A DNA stretch of 27,861 nucleotides from 2-01-FULL-45-10 sp964450115. GTDB taxonomy: Bacteria; Omnitrophota; Gorgyraeia; 2-01-FULL-45-10. The number at the start of each line of letters is the position of its first letter. Positions within the stretch are counted from its first letter, which is position 1. Position numbers and translations under genes: made by a program. The DNA is taken from positions 1 through 27,861 of the forward strand of contig CAYVCD010000008.1 in the NCBI GenBank assembly GCA_964450115.1. The letters run 5' to 3'. This document shows positions 1 through 7,129 of the stretch, piece by piece. The notes under the pieces were generated by a model. That model saw only the letters and a program-made list of their open reading frames with translations, searched no databases and was not told the origin of the DNA.

Positions 1-193
1 TCAGCGCCTCGTCTATCATGGCTAAGGTATCGACCTCATCCTTCAACGAGACGTAGAACATCACAACCCTTGCTCTCTTAAACTCCTCTTCGTTAAATAA
101 CTTACCTTTTATTATAGCACTTTTCCCTGATTTTTCAAGGGAAGAATATGCCTTAAATTTATGCTTGATCTCTTTGCGTATCTTGTGCTTCAT
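1..193 (-). CDS. 5-formyltetrahydrofolate cyclo-ligase (N-terminal part)
   Basis: The minus strand from the ATG at 191-193 encodes 64 residues, open to the window edge. It begins MKHKIRKEIKHKFKAYS and shows the family's N-terminal pattern: basic K-x-x-I-R start, a Ser-Leu-Glu-Lys-Ser stretch, and near residues 45-60 the V-x-F-Y-V-S / D-E-V-D-T segment that contributes to substrate binding in 5-formyl-THF cyclo-ligases (MTHFS/YgfA). The enzyme converts 5-formyl-THF to 5,10-methenyl-THF using ATP in the cytoplasm. It starts 8 nt after the stop of the NifU-type gene, so it is probably the last or a late gene of the Fe-S operon. With metV nearby it belongs to the folate one-carbon theme. About two thirds of the protein lies outside the window. 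Confidence 0.85.
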   Translation of the reverse strand, partial: MKHKIRKEIKHKFKAYSSLEKSGKSAIIKGKLFNEEEFKRARVVMFYVSLKDEVDTLAMIDEAL

Positions 194-201
194 GCGGGGT
201 T

Positions 202-2118
202 TTAAGCCTTCTTCTTCTTTTTATCCATATAATCGCTGATGGCGGAGCGTAGCGCCTCTTCCGCCAATACCGAGCAATGCATTTTTATTTTTGGTAATCC
301 TCCTAAAGCTTCCGCCACGGCGCTATTTGACACCTTGAGCGCCTCGCTCACTGTCTTACCCCTTACAAGATCCGTTACCATGCTCGATGTGGCTATGGCA
401 GCCCCGCAATTATGCACGGCAAATCCTTTTACTAAATAAGAATTATTTGTACCTTCTACTTGAAAATTATAAACGTCACCTTCATAATTTTTTCGTACAA
501 TGTTTCTGATCGGAACTAAAAAATAATTTTTTGAGGAATGCACAAATTGGTGCTTCCTTTCGAGCTTAAAAGATATGCTGTACATAATAGAAGGCTTTAT
601 TCTCCTACCATTGATATAATTCTCCTTCTTTAGCATCTTTTTGATAGATGAAAATATGCGTCCCCTGGCGAGTATTTCCTGCAACTGGATAACCAAACAT
701 GGAGATGTTGTGCTAGCTCTGAAAGTAAAACTATCCATGGGTCGTCTTCGATAAAAATTACCATCGCCTACAATATATGTTTTTAACATCTCTTTCTGTT
801 TATCGTAAGGCAGCAGCATAACATCTTTTGACAAAACTTTCTTCCCTGCCAAAGAGCCGCAATGAGATTTTAAAAATGAAACTAGCTTTCTAGAACATAT
901 ATAAACCTCGCACACGCTATCCCTTATTCTATCTTTGGGCATTTTACCGGTACTTTTAAAAAGAAGTGACTTAAGATCCTGTACCGTACGCTTTTCATTC
1001 TTATTAAAAGCAAACGCCACTGCACTGCCATTGGCGATAACATATCCTTCGGATAGATAGTAACCTAAAAGACGCATAACGTCTTTTGTGAAAAGCTGGT
1101 TATCCCTAACCTCTCTATTTACATTAAATACTAAATAGTCACCTTTTTCTAAATGCCGCGCCTCAACATATTCTGGTTTTGTTAAACAAAGCTCTTTCTT
1201 ATTAACCCTTAATAAATCACATTTATTGTTAGCCCTTCTTGTTTTAGCAAGGCTTTTTCTTTTGATTGCCAGCACGGGATGATTGAATGTTGTCGAAAAT
1301 CTATTATATGGCGAAACGAAAGGGATTATGTCCATAATCGGCCCTAAATATTGATTTTTATACGTTTCAGCGACTACTGTTGCATCTCCCGCGCTCGTAG
1401 TAACAACATCTCCACCGTGAATAGAGTCAATCCTGTTCCATCTACCCGCAGTCAAAGCAATCTCATTATCGGGAGGCAAGCACCCGAAAGTCTTAAATTT
1501 GGCATCCGTAATAACTTCGTTTTCATCAACTTTTATGTAGAGCCGCATTATATCGCCGCAATTGTGGAGAGTAGCGCAATCTGTTATATATGAATGCGCC
1601 CCTTCTACTTCTAAATCGTACACATCACCGTCGTATTTCTCCATGGTAATTTTTTTAACAGCAACATAATAAAATTTGTCGTTCCATACTTTGACAGGAA
1701 AATCGTATTCTATCGCCTTTTTCGATTTAGAAACGGGCAAAAGTAATCGGTCACCTTTTGTAAGCTCTGCCGGCATAGCCCAATCATAGATTTTACCGCG
1801 CACGCTTAATATATGATGTTCGGGCGTAATAGCAACATATCGTGTTTTCGTAACAAATATTTTGAAAATCTGTCCTTTAAAGTTTCGCCTGAAAACCCTT
1901 TTTACTGTATGATATTTACCATCGTGAGCTAATACCTTTGTTTCGTTCTCTTTAATATCTTCTACGGCACTAATCCCCGGATTGCATCTAACTAAAGTAC
2001 CTTCGGCTACGCAGACGGGATTTCCCACGTTCCCTATGCCATCCGCGTCGGGTATTTCGCCGACGTTGTGAGGATTCCTGAAGTGCTCCATCACTTTATC
2101 CGAATATTGTCCTTCCAT
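202..2118 (-). CDS. nifU: Fe-S cluster scaffold NifU/IscU interrupted by two inteins
   Basis: The 638-residue precursor contains an IscU-type scaffold split into three exteins: residues 1-35, 187-212 and 571-638. Joined, they give a 129-residue protein of normal IscU/NifU N-domain length. It carries all three cluster-ligand cysteines: GNPV-CGD (Cys36 spliced), KFKTFG-CGAAIA (Cys62) and KIKMHCS. The scaffold receives sulfur from the desulfurase encoded just upstream and assembles [2Fe-2S]/[4Fe-4S] clusters in the cytoplasm. Intein 1 (residues 36-186) and intein 2 (213-570) each end in Asn and are followed directly by a ligand cysteine as the +1 residue. The gene starts 2 nt after the nifS stop. 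A lysine-rich tail (MDKKKKKA) ends the protein. Without splicing of both inteins the metal site cannot form. Splicing is predicted from motifs, not shown. Confidence 0.95.
   Translation of the reverse strand: MEGQYSDKVMEHFRNPHNVGEIPDADGIGNVGNPVCVAEGTLVRCNPGISAVEDIKENETKVLAHDGKYHTVKRVFRRNFKGQIFKIFVTKTRYVAITPEHHILSVRGKIYDWAMPAELTKGDRLLLPVSKSKKAIEYDFPVKVWNDKFYYVAVKKITMEKYDGDVYDLEVEGAHSYITDCATLHNCGDIMRLYIKVDENEVITDAKFKTFGCLPPDNEIALTAGRWNRIDSIHGGDVVTTSAGDATVVAETYKNQYLGPIMDIIPFVSPYNRFSTTFNHPVLAIKRKSLAKTRRANNKCDLLRVNKKELCLTKPEYVEARHLEKGDYLVFNVNREVRDNQLFTKDVMRLLGYYLSEGYVIANGSAVAFAFNKNEKRTVQDLKSLLFKSTGKMPKDRIRDSVCEVYICSRKLVSFLKSHCGSLAGKKVLSKDVMLLPYDKQKEMLKTYIVGDGNFYRRRPMDSFTFRASTTSPCLVIQLQEILARGRIFSSIKKMLKKENYINGRRIKPSIMYSISFKLERKHQFVHSSKNYFLVPIRNIVRKNYEGDVYNFQVEGTNNSYLVKGFAVHNCGAAIATSSMVTDLVRGKTVSEALKVSNSAVAEALGGLPKIKMHCSVLAEEALRSAISDYMDKKKKKA
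409..1482 (-). other. Intein 2 in NifU (LAGLIDADG homing endonuclease, 358 residues)
   Basis: This intein lies between Gly and the second cluster cysteine (KFKTFG / CGAAIA). It begins CLPPDNEIAL, a usual Cys1 block A. Block B carries T-x-x-H in STTFNHPV (His68). A central endonuclease domain has two LAGLIDADG-type helices: LLGYYLSEG (intein 138-146, acidic Glu145) and YIVGDG (236-241, acidic Asp240). The C-terminal splicing blocks are VYNFQVEG and GFAVHN, with penultimate His and terminal Asn before extein Cys. In the block F region the usual His seems replaced (GTNNSY). Both catalytic acids are present, so the homing endonuclease may still be active, which would imply recent mobility. Confidence 0.93.
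1561..2013 (-). other. Intein 1 in NifU (mini-intein, 151 residues)
   Basis: This intein lies between Val35 and the first cluster cysteine. It starts with Cys (CVAEGTLVRC, block A). Block B has a T-x-x-H motif in AITPEHHIL (Thr63, His66 of the intein). The C-terminal blocks read VYDLEVEGAHSYITD and end in LHN before extein Cys, so the penultimate His and terminal Asn are present. No LAGLIDADG endonuclease motif is visible, and the length fits a mini-intein made of the Hint fold only. Extra cysteines occur at intein positions 10 and 146, the latter five residues before the terminal Asn. They could form a redox switch with Cys1 or Cys+1; that is inference. Its sequence is clearly different from intein 2, so it is not a recent copy. 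Confidence 0.92.
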
Positions 2119-2120
2119 CG

Positions 2121-3287
2121 CTATTTTCCTTTCTCATACAACGGGGACATCGCGCGCAACCTATTTATGATCGGCGGCAATACCCCTATCACATAATCCA
2201 TATCCTCTTTCGTATTATCTCTGCCTAATGAAAATCTGACAGACCCCTGAGTGTTGACGGCGTCGAGCCCCATGGCCGTCAATACATGTGACGGCTCTAA
2301 GGTACCCGAGGTGCAGGCTGATCCGGTCGATGCGGCGATCCCCTCCATATCCAGATTGAGTATTATCGATTCCCCCTCCAGGTATGTAAAACTTATATTT
2401 AGCGTATTTGGTAATCTATTTTCGGGATGGCCGTTCAAATGAATATCCTCAATGCTGGACGTTATCCCTTTATATAAATAATCTCTCAACTCCTTTATCC
2501 TGCTCTCATCCGGAATATCCCTCTTCGCGAGCCGGGCGGCCTCTCCTAAGCCCACGATGCCGGCGACATTTTCTGTCCCCGCGCGCTTACCCATCTCATG
2601 ATGCCCGCCCAATATTTGAGGAGCTATCTTCGTTCCTTTTTTAATATAGAGAGCTCCGATCCCTTTCGGGCCATATATCTTATGGCCGGACATCGATAGA
2701 AGGTCTATATTCATATCCTTGACCGCGAAGTTTAATTTACCGACGGCCTGCACGGCATCCGTATGAAAATATATGCCCTCCGCCTTTGCTATCTTACCTA
2801 TCTCGATGATCGGCTCTATCGTCCCTACTTCGTTATTGGCATACATTATTGTAATAAGCAGAGTCTTATTGGATATGGCCCTCTTCAACTCTTCTAAATC
2901 TATGACCCCGTATTTATCTACTCCCAGATATGTGACCTTATACCCATCCTTCTCAAGAGATTTACATGTATTCAACACGGCGTGATGCTCTATCGTGGTA
3001 GTAATAATATGGTTCCCTTTTGCCTTTAACGCCTGCATAACCCCTCTGATCGCGAAGTTGTCGCTCTCGGTGCCGCCGGAAGTAAATATGATCTCTTCGG
3101 GGCTTGCTGCGCCTAAGAGCTCCGCCACATGTATCCTCGCCTCATCTATAGCTTTTCTGGCGGGCCTGCCGAATTGATGAATGCTCGAAGCATTGCCATA
3201 CACATCCTTATAAAATGGCAGCATCGCCTCCAGGACATCATCTGTCATCCTCGTCGTCGCGTTATTATCAAGATATACTTTTCTCAT
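2121..3287 (-). CDS. nifS: Cysteine desulfurase NifS/IscS
   Basis: This 388-residue PLP enzyme takes sulfur from cysteine and passes it as persulfide to the scaffold encoded next. It starts MRKVYLDNNATT, as group I desulfurases do. PLP site residues are His101-His102 in the EHHA stretch, Asp177 (HTDAVQ) and Lys203 in SMSGHK. The mobile sulfur-carrying loop has Cys325 in STGSACTSG. The long active-site loop and SSxH-like segment (TLEPSHVL) are of the IscS/NifS type rather than the SufS type. The ATG is 10 nt after the regulator's stop, with a GGAAGG ribosome site, and the stop is 2 nt before nifU, so the three genes are one transcript. NifS and IscS cannot be told apart here; the scaffold has no NifU C-terminal domain, which fits housekeeping ISC use. 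Confidence 0.97.
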   Translation of the reverse strand: MRKVYLDNNATTRMTDDVLEAMLPFYKDVYGNASSIHQFGRPARKAIDEARIHVAELLGAASPEEIIFTSGGTESDNFAIRGVMQALKAKGNHIITTTIEHHAVLNTCKSLEKDGYKVTYLGVDKYGVIDLEELKRAISNKTLLITIMYANNEVGTIEPIIEIGKIAKAEGIYFHTDAVQAVGKLNFAVKDMNIDLLSMSGHKIYGPKGIGALYIKKGTKIAPQILGGHHEMGKRAGTENVAGIVGLGEAARLAKRDIPDESRIKELRDYLYKGITSSIEDIHLNGHPENRLPNTLNISFTYLEGESIILNLDMEGIAASTGSACTSGTLEPSHVLTAMGLDAVNTQGSVRFSLGRDNTKEDMDYVIGVLPPIINRLRAMSPLYEKGK

Positions 3288-3297
3288 ATATACCTTC

Positions 3298-3714
3298 CTA
3301 TCTTTTACCGCAAAGGTCTTCGAGCGTCACCGACTCCAGGCAATCATCGATCGCTTTCGCCAGCTTCGCCCAGACCGTCTTTGCCACACATGTATCTTTG
3401 TGATTACAAACGCTTTTGTAGCCTTCACGTCCGCCGGCACAATCTACCGGTGTGATACTTCCCTCTAGAGTCTTTACTATGGCGCCGACAGTTATTCGGC
3501 TCGGTGTCTTAGAAAGCATATAGCCGCCTGAAGGGCCTCTAACGCTTTTTACAAGATTTTCGCGCCGCAGCTTATTGAGCAGCTGCTCCAGATATACGCT
3601 TGAAATACCTTCTCTTTCTGAGATATCTTTAATGGATATGGCGCTGCCATCTTTGGCCATCGCGATATTCACCATCGCTCTCAATCCATATGTAGATTTC
3701 GTGGAAAGCTTCAT
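3298..3714 (-). CDS. iscR: Rrf2-family regulator, IscR-like
   Basis: This 138-residue protein has the Rrf2 winged helix: an N-terminal MKLSTKSTYGLRAM stretch, the recognition helix region SSVYLEQLL with Glu43, and the wing SVRGPSGGYML. A cysteine triad follows at Cys92, Cys103 and Cys109, spaced 10 and 5 residues apart; E. coli IscR has Cys92, 98 and 104. These probably bind an Fe-S cluster, so the protein can sense cluster supply and repress its own operon when clusters are plentiful. It is first in the operon with nifS and nifU. An IscR type-1-like operator sits just upstream. There is no clear Shine-Dalgarno before the ATG, and the predicted transcript start lies at or next to the ATG. The triad spacing differs from IscR, so the gene symbol is a judgement. 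Confidence 0.85.
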   Translation of the reverse strand: MKLSTKSTYGLRAMVNIAMAKDGSAISIKDISEREGISSVYLEQLLNKLRRENLVKSVRGPSGGYMLSKTPSRITVGAIVKTLEGSITPVDCAGGREGYKSVCNHKDTCVAKTVWAKLAKAIDDCLESVTLEDLCGKR

Positions 3715-3720
3715 GAGAAC

Positions 3721-3749
3721 ATTTTCTCATACTTGACAAGAATAGTCAA
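3721..3749 (-). promoter_or_regulatory. Promoter of the iscR-nifS-nifU operon
   Basis: On the minus strand TTGACT (3744-3749) is followed after 17 bp by GAAAAT (3721-3726), a weak -10. The predicted start falls at or next to the regulator's ATG, which would make a leaderless mRNA; this agrees with the missing ribosome site. The -35 lies inside the operator. The -10 assignment is uncertain. Confidence 0.5.
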
Positions 3750-3753
3750 GTAT
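3729..3753 (-). promoter_or_regulatory. IscR type-1-like operator of the Fe-S operon
   Basis: On the minus strand a 25-bp imperfect palindrome has outer arms ATACTTGACT and GTCAAGTAT; the core is a perfect 7-bp inverted repeat ACTTGAC / GTCAAGT with a 7-nt spacer. It fits the known IscR type-1 consensus (ATASYYGACT-R-www-Y-AGTCRRSTAT) at 23 of 25 positions by my hand alignment. It covers the likely -35 box, as expected for repression by the Rrf2 protein encoded 15 bp downstream. Confidence 0.8.
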
Positions 3754-3755
3754 AA

Positions 3756-4403
3756 TTATATTGTCAGGTGACGAGGCTTGGAGGTTTTAGAGTAGTCTCT
3801 TGGGGGGCGTTTTTCTTTGAGGAGGTTTAGCTTGCCCTGTTTCTTCAGTTCGTTATAGATCAGTATCCACGCGCAGTCCATATCCTTATCGATCTCGCAC
3901 TTCCCTTTGTTCTGCCCGCCGCAAGGCCCGTTTATCAGGCCCTTCGCACAGCGTGTGATGGGGCAGATCGACCCGGTGAGTTCCAGTACGCAATCGCCGC
4001 AGGCGGAACATCGCTCCAGAAATGATCCGCCAGCATCTATCGCGCCCATGAATAGTGTGTCGCATCCGACATGGACAGGTTTTTGAATACGCATATTCTC
4101 TTTCACCGACTGTATACCTAGTCCGCAAGCGAGGACTAAAATAGCGTCAGATGATTCTATCGCCTTTCTATGCTTTGCGAGTTCCAATTTCACTTTTGCG
4201 GCCACGCAAGGTGCGCTGGGGATAGAATATCCGGTGACCACTTTGCCCTCTTTTTCAAGAGCCTCTTTTATACTTTTTACTTCGTCCTCGCCTCCCGTCT
4301 TACAAGTGGTCGAGCACTCTCCGCACCCTACAAGGAAGACTTTCTTTTCTGCTCCGAGATATCTGATTATATCTTTTAAGTTCTTCTTTTTCGTTATGAT
4401 CAC
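3756..4403 (-). CDS. metV: MetV-type zinc/Fe-S subunit of methylenetetrahydrofolate reductase
   Basis: This 215-residue protein matches the MetV / MTHFR C-terminal family, partner of MetF in Wood-Ljungdahl organisms, where it helps reduce methylene-THF to methyl-THF. It is cysteine-rich: Cys27, 30 and 34 (GCGECSTTC), Cys66, Cys92, Cys114, then Cys132, 135 and 138 (CSACGDC), Cys147, 152, 161 (NGPCGG), 169 and 177. The last half carries the family signature GPCGGQNKGKCEID and DCAWILIY. The start is GTG (4401-4403), overlapping the tlpA stop by 4 nt as GTGA, so it is translationally coupled. No metF is present in the window, so the partner must be elsewhere or replaced. It ends the operon that starts at 7516; the Fe-S operon promoter begins right behind it. 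Confidence 0.88.
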   Translation of the reverse strand: MIITKKKNLKDIIRYLGAEKKVFLVGCGECSTTCKTGGEDEVKSIKEALEKEGKVVTGYSIPSAPCVAAKVKLELAKHRKAIESSDAILVLACGLGIQSVKENMRIQKPVHVGCDTLFMGAIDAGGSFLERCSACGDCVLELTGSICPITRCAKGLINGPCGGQNKGKCEIDKDMDCAWILIYNELKKQGKLNLLKEKRPPRDYSKTSKPRHLTI

Positions 4404-4888
4404 TTCAATAGTTCCTTTATGTCTGCCTCAAACACCGCTTTTTCGCGATAACCTATATACATCTTCACTATCTTTCCGCTCTTATCGATGATGAATGTCG
4501 TCGGGATCGAGCGTATAGGCCCGTAGATCTCGCTGGCCTTTCCGTCATCGACCAGAATAGGATAATTTATACCCATCTTGCCGGCAAACTCTTTTGCTTC
4601 ACCGGATTTTACCAGGGCCACACCTATCATCGCGAAGCCCTTGTTACCGTAGGTCTTTTCCAATTCAATAAAGTCCGGCACCTCCATTTTGCACGGAGGA
4701 CACCAGGTGGCAAAGAAATCGAGTATCACCACTTTGCCTGTAAAGCTAGACAGGCTCACTTTATTTCCGTTAATATCGGAAAGCGAGAAATCCGGCGCTT
4801 CCTTGCCGATCTCGATGGCGCTACTTTGAGAACAGGCGCCCAACATCAAAAGAGCCAATGCGAATATTAATACTTTGCCCAATTTCAT
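4400..4888 (-). CDS. TlpA/ResA-type lipoprotein thioredoxin
   Basis: This 162-residue protein has a lipoprotein signal (lipobox LMLGAC, lipidated Cys19) and a thioredoxin fold of the AhpC-TSA/TlpA type. The active site is WCPPC (Cys63, Cys66) and the cis-proline is in SIPTTF. It should sit on the outer face of the cytoplasmic membrane and reduce disulfides in exported proteins or haem-binding sites, with electrons from CcdA, the gene just upstream. A clean AGGAGG ribosome site (4895-4900) lies 6 nt before the ATG. It overlaps metV by 4 nt. The substrate is unknown; the small exported protein encoded two genes upstream has only one cysteine, so it is not an obvious target. Confidence 0.93.
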   Translation of the reverse strand: MKLGKVLIFALALLMLGACSQSSAIEIGKEAPDFSLSDINGNKVSLSSFTGKVVILDFFATWCPPCKMEVPDFIELEKTYGNKGFAMIGVALVKSGEAKEFAGKMGINYPILVDDGKASEIYGPIRSIPTTFIIDKSGKIVKMYIGYREKAVFEADIKELLK

Positions 4889-4905
4889 GCCGTACCTCCT
4901 TATTT

Positions 4906-5631
4906 TTATTTTGCGAATGAACTGAATATTCTCTCCGAAATCACTGCGAGATAATTTGTTGCCATCAAAAACCCTATAATTATGAGAAAGACGCCGCCTA
5001 TCTTATTGAATACACCCAATATTTTTTGCAGCTTATTGACATGCTCCAGAAATGTATTTACTAAAAGCGCTGTTATGAAGAACGGTATCGCTATGCCTAT
5101 GGAATATACGGTCAAAAGCTTCGCTCCCATGACTAAGTTCGCTTTCTCCCCTGCCAAAACGAGTATCGAGCCGAGTATCGGCCCGGCGCACGGCGTCCAT
5201 GCCGCCGCGAAGGTCACTCCTATTAAAAATGAGCTTAAGTAGCTGGCGCTCTTAGTGGCAAGCTTGAAGCTCCTCTCCTTTATAAAAAAATCTAGTTTTA
5301 GTATCCCCGTAAGCTGAAGCCCAAATAACATTATCAATATGCCGCCGGCGATCCGTATGAACTTCTGGTAATGGAAGAGCGCCTTGCCTAATAAAGTCGC
5401 CGTTAGCCCCAGCGCTATAAACACGAGAGAAAATCCGGCTATGAATAGGAGCGCATGGACGATGGTCTTTCTTCGGACCTCGCCGGCCTTTCTCTCATCT
5501 TTAAAATCAGAAAAAGATACCCCCGTAATATAGGCGATGAAGGCCGGTATCATGGGTAAAAGACACGGCGATAGATATGTCAGTATCCCCGCCACCAATG
5601 CCACTATATATGATATATTTTCGTTAACCAT
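4906..5631 (-). CDS. ccdA: Thiol:disulfide interchange membrane protein CcdA
   Basis: This 241-residue, six-span membrane protein carries the two CcdA/DsbD-beta cysteine motifs: YLSPCLLPMIP (Cys23) and WTPCAGPILG (Cys148). It moves reducing power from cytoplasmic thioredoxin across the membrane to the TlpA-type protein encoded 17 nt downstream. The reading frame stays open upstream to 5898, but those 89 residues are hydrophilic, unlike the family, and overlap the small exported protein. The ATG at 5629-5631, 2 nt after that protein's stop and directly before MVNENISY, is the natural start. Confidence 0.93.
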   Translation of the reverse strand: MVNENISYIVALVAGILTYLSPCLLPMIPAFIAYITGVSFSDFKDERKAGEVRRKTIVHALLFIAGFSLVFIALGLTATLLGKALFHYQKFIRIAGGILIMLFGLQLTGILKLDFFIKERSFKLATKSASYLSSFLIGVTFAAAWTPCAGPILGSILVLAGEKANLVMGAKLLTVYSIGIAIPFFITALLVNTFLEHVNKLQKILGVFNKIGGVFLIIIGFLMATNYLAVISERIFSSFAK

Positions 5632-5633
5632 GA

Positions 5634-5855
5634 TTATTGGCTCTGCGTAACCCTTATCTTTATTATCTGAAGCTCTTCCTTCATCGAATTTATAGCGGCC
5701 ACCACCTCTTTCTGGCCATCCGATATCTCGTTCAGTTTCGCCATGATATCGCTTCCATTGGTAGATTCCTGAGCGTGAAGAGGCCCATAGGTAAATATCA
5801 GGCCGCAAGCTATCCCCGCGATAAATACCGCCGTAACCGCCAATATCTTCTTCAT
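5634..5855 (-). CDS. Small exported or membrane-anchored coiled-coil protein
   Basis: This 73-residue protein begins MKKILAVTAVFIAGIACG, a hydrophobic signal or anchor helix, then PLHAQE, which could be a cleavage site. A charged heptad-like helix follows (roughly residues 36-70) with regularly spaced Ile, Leu and Val (MAKLNEISDGQKEVVAAI). A perfect AGGAGG (5863-5868) stands 7 nt before the ATG at 5853-5855, which decides this start over an ATG 11 codons upstream. It lies between the ion transporter and ccdA, whose start is 2 nt beyond its stop. I do not recognise a family. It probably acts at the membrane or in the periplasm with CcdA/TlpA or the transporter, but nothing in the sequence proves that. 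Confidence 0.75.
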   Translation of the reverse strand: MKKILAVTAVFIAGIACGLIFTYGPLHAQESTNGSDIMAKLNEISDGQKEVVAAINSMKEELQIIKIRVTQSQ

Positions 5856-5866
5856 AAAGGTGCCTC

Positions 5867-7129
5867 CTATTTTGACCAGACGAACCACAGAAATACATAC
5901 GCGACGCTGACCGCCGCCAACGTGAACGGCAGCCCTATCTTTACAAAGTCGGTGAACTTAACGTGATGGCCGTGTTTTCTTAATAGCCCCACTGCCACAA
6001 CGTTCGCCGAGGCGCCGATCGGAGTTATGTTACCCCCGAGAGACGTGCCTATCAACAATCCAAAAAGAAAGAGCTCCGGGCCAACGCCTAGAGACTGCGC
6101 TACCAGTTTGGCCACCGGTATCATGGCTATAGTGTAGGGTATGTTATCTATAAACGCCGATAAGATCACCGAGAGCCATATTATTATAGTGAAGGCGATA
6201 AACTGGTTGCCTTGAGTATGTTTTATTATGAAGTTTGCCACATCGTCTACTATGCCTCTTTGGGAGAGCGTCCCGACAAGAATAAATATCCCTATCAGAA
6301 AGAAGAATGTGTGCCAATCGAGGTCCTTGACGAGCGAGATAGATTCTTTATGTTTTATCTCATGCCACACAAGGCCTATGATCCCGTAGATAATACATAT
6401 AAAAGCTATCGCATACGGATGTTTGTTCTTTACAAAGCTCGACGCGGCAAGAGAGAGCATCATCATCGTCAATAGTATAGCCGGGAACCATGTCTTTACT
6501 TTGACCTCCTCGATCTGGGTCACGGGCTGTTTGTACTTTTTAAACAGGAGATACAGGACATAGAATGCGGCTATCGCTCCGAACTCAACGGCGAAAGTGA
6601 TGCCGGGCTTTCCTTTCATCCAGAAGAAGTCCATAAAGCTCATGCCGTTCGATAACGCCAATATTATGCTGGGAGAATCTCCGACCATAGTCGCGCAGCC
6701 CTGAAGATTCGCCGAGACAGCTATGCCTATAAGGAACGGGACCGGATTCGACTTTAATTTCTTCGCGACTTCGAACGCTATGGGCGCCACTATCAATACC
6801 GTGGCCACGTTCTCCACGAACGCGGATATGAATCCCGCGAGCAGACAGACCGAGAGCATGGCGATACCTACATTCTTTGACCTATCGACGAGTTTTGTTG
6901 CCAGATATGCGGGGACTGCGGAATTAATAAAGAGGCTTGAGAGGACCATCGTTCCCCAGAATACGCCGAGGACATTATAGTTTATGCTTGATAAAGCCTC
7001 ATTGAACCCTAGAGACCTGGTGACGAAGAGCGCAGCTATGGCGCTTCCTAAAATTATAAAGGGATGGCCTTTTTTAAGCACCAGTAGCAGATACGCGATC
7101 AGGAATATCGATACGACCAGTAATTTCAT
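5867..7129 (-). CDS. ArsB/NhaD-superfamily ion transporter
   Basis: This 420-residue protein has 11-12 predicted membrane spans and the two inverted halves typical of the ion-transporter (IT) superfamily. Each half has a broken-helix motif: AFVENVATVLIVAP (about 103-116) and AFIDNIPYTIAMIP (about 325-338). A GGNITPIGASANVV signature follows at about 365-378. Family members are Na+/H+ antiporters (NhaD), arsenite exporters (ArsB) and anion carriers (P protein type); the substrate cannot be read from this sequence. The ATG is immediately after the TAG stop of the receiver gene (TAGATG). The stop lies in the ribosome site of the small protein gene, so translation is coupled on both sides. Confidence 0.88.
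   Translation of the reverse strand: MKLLVVSIFLIAYLLLVLKKGHPFIILGSAIAALFVTRSLGFNEALSSINYNVLGVFWGTMVLSSLFINSAVPAYLATKLVDRSKNVGIAMLSVCLLAGFISAFVENVATVLIVAPIAFEVAKKLKSNPVPFLIGIAVSANLQGCATMVGDSPSIILALSNGMSFMDFFWMKGKPGITFAVEFGAIAAFYVLYLLFKKYKQPVTQIEEVKVKTWFPAILLTMMMLSLAASSFVKNKHPYAIAFICIIYGIIGLVWHEIKHKESISLVKDLDWHTFFFLIGIFILVGTLSQRGIVDDVANFIIKHTQGNQFIAFTIIIWLSVILSAFIDNIPYTIAMIPVAKLVAQSLGVGPELFLFGLLIGTSLGGNITPIGASANVVAVGLLRKHGHHVKFTDFVKIGLPFTLAAVSVAYVFLWFVWSK

Noticed and set aside
1351..1593. Plus-strand frame within the intein region
   Set aside because: Low-complexity antisense of intein 2 and extein; no ribosome site or promoter.
3733..3761. Plus-strand promoter TTGACA-N17-TTATAT near the Fe-S operator
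   Set aside because: It is produced by the symmetry of the operator, and transcription would run antisense to metV with no plus-strand gene ahead.
5632..5898. An upstream extension of CcdA by 89 residues, and extra residues of the small protein up to 5888
   Set aside because: The extension is hydrophilic, overlaps the small exported protein and is unlike CcdA. The AGGAGG at 5863-5868 and the ATG at 5629-5631 fix better starts.
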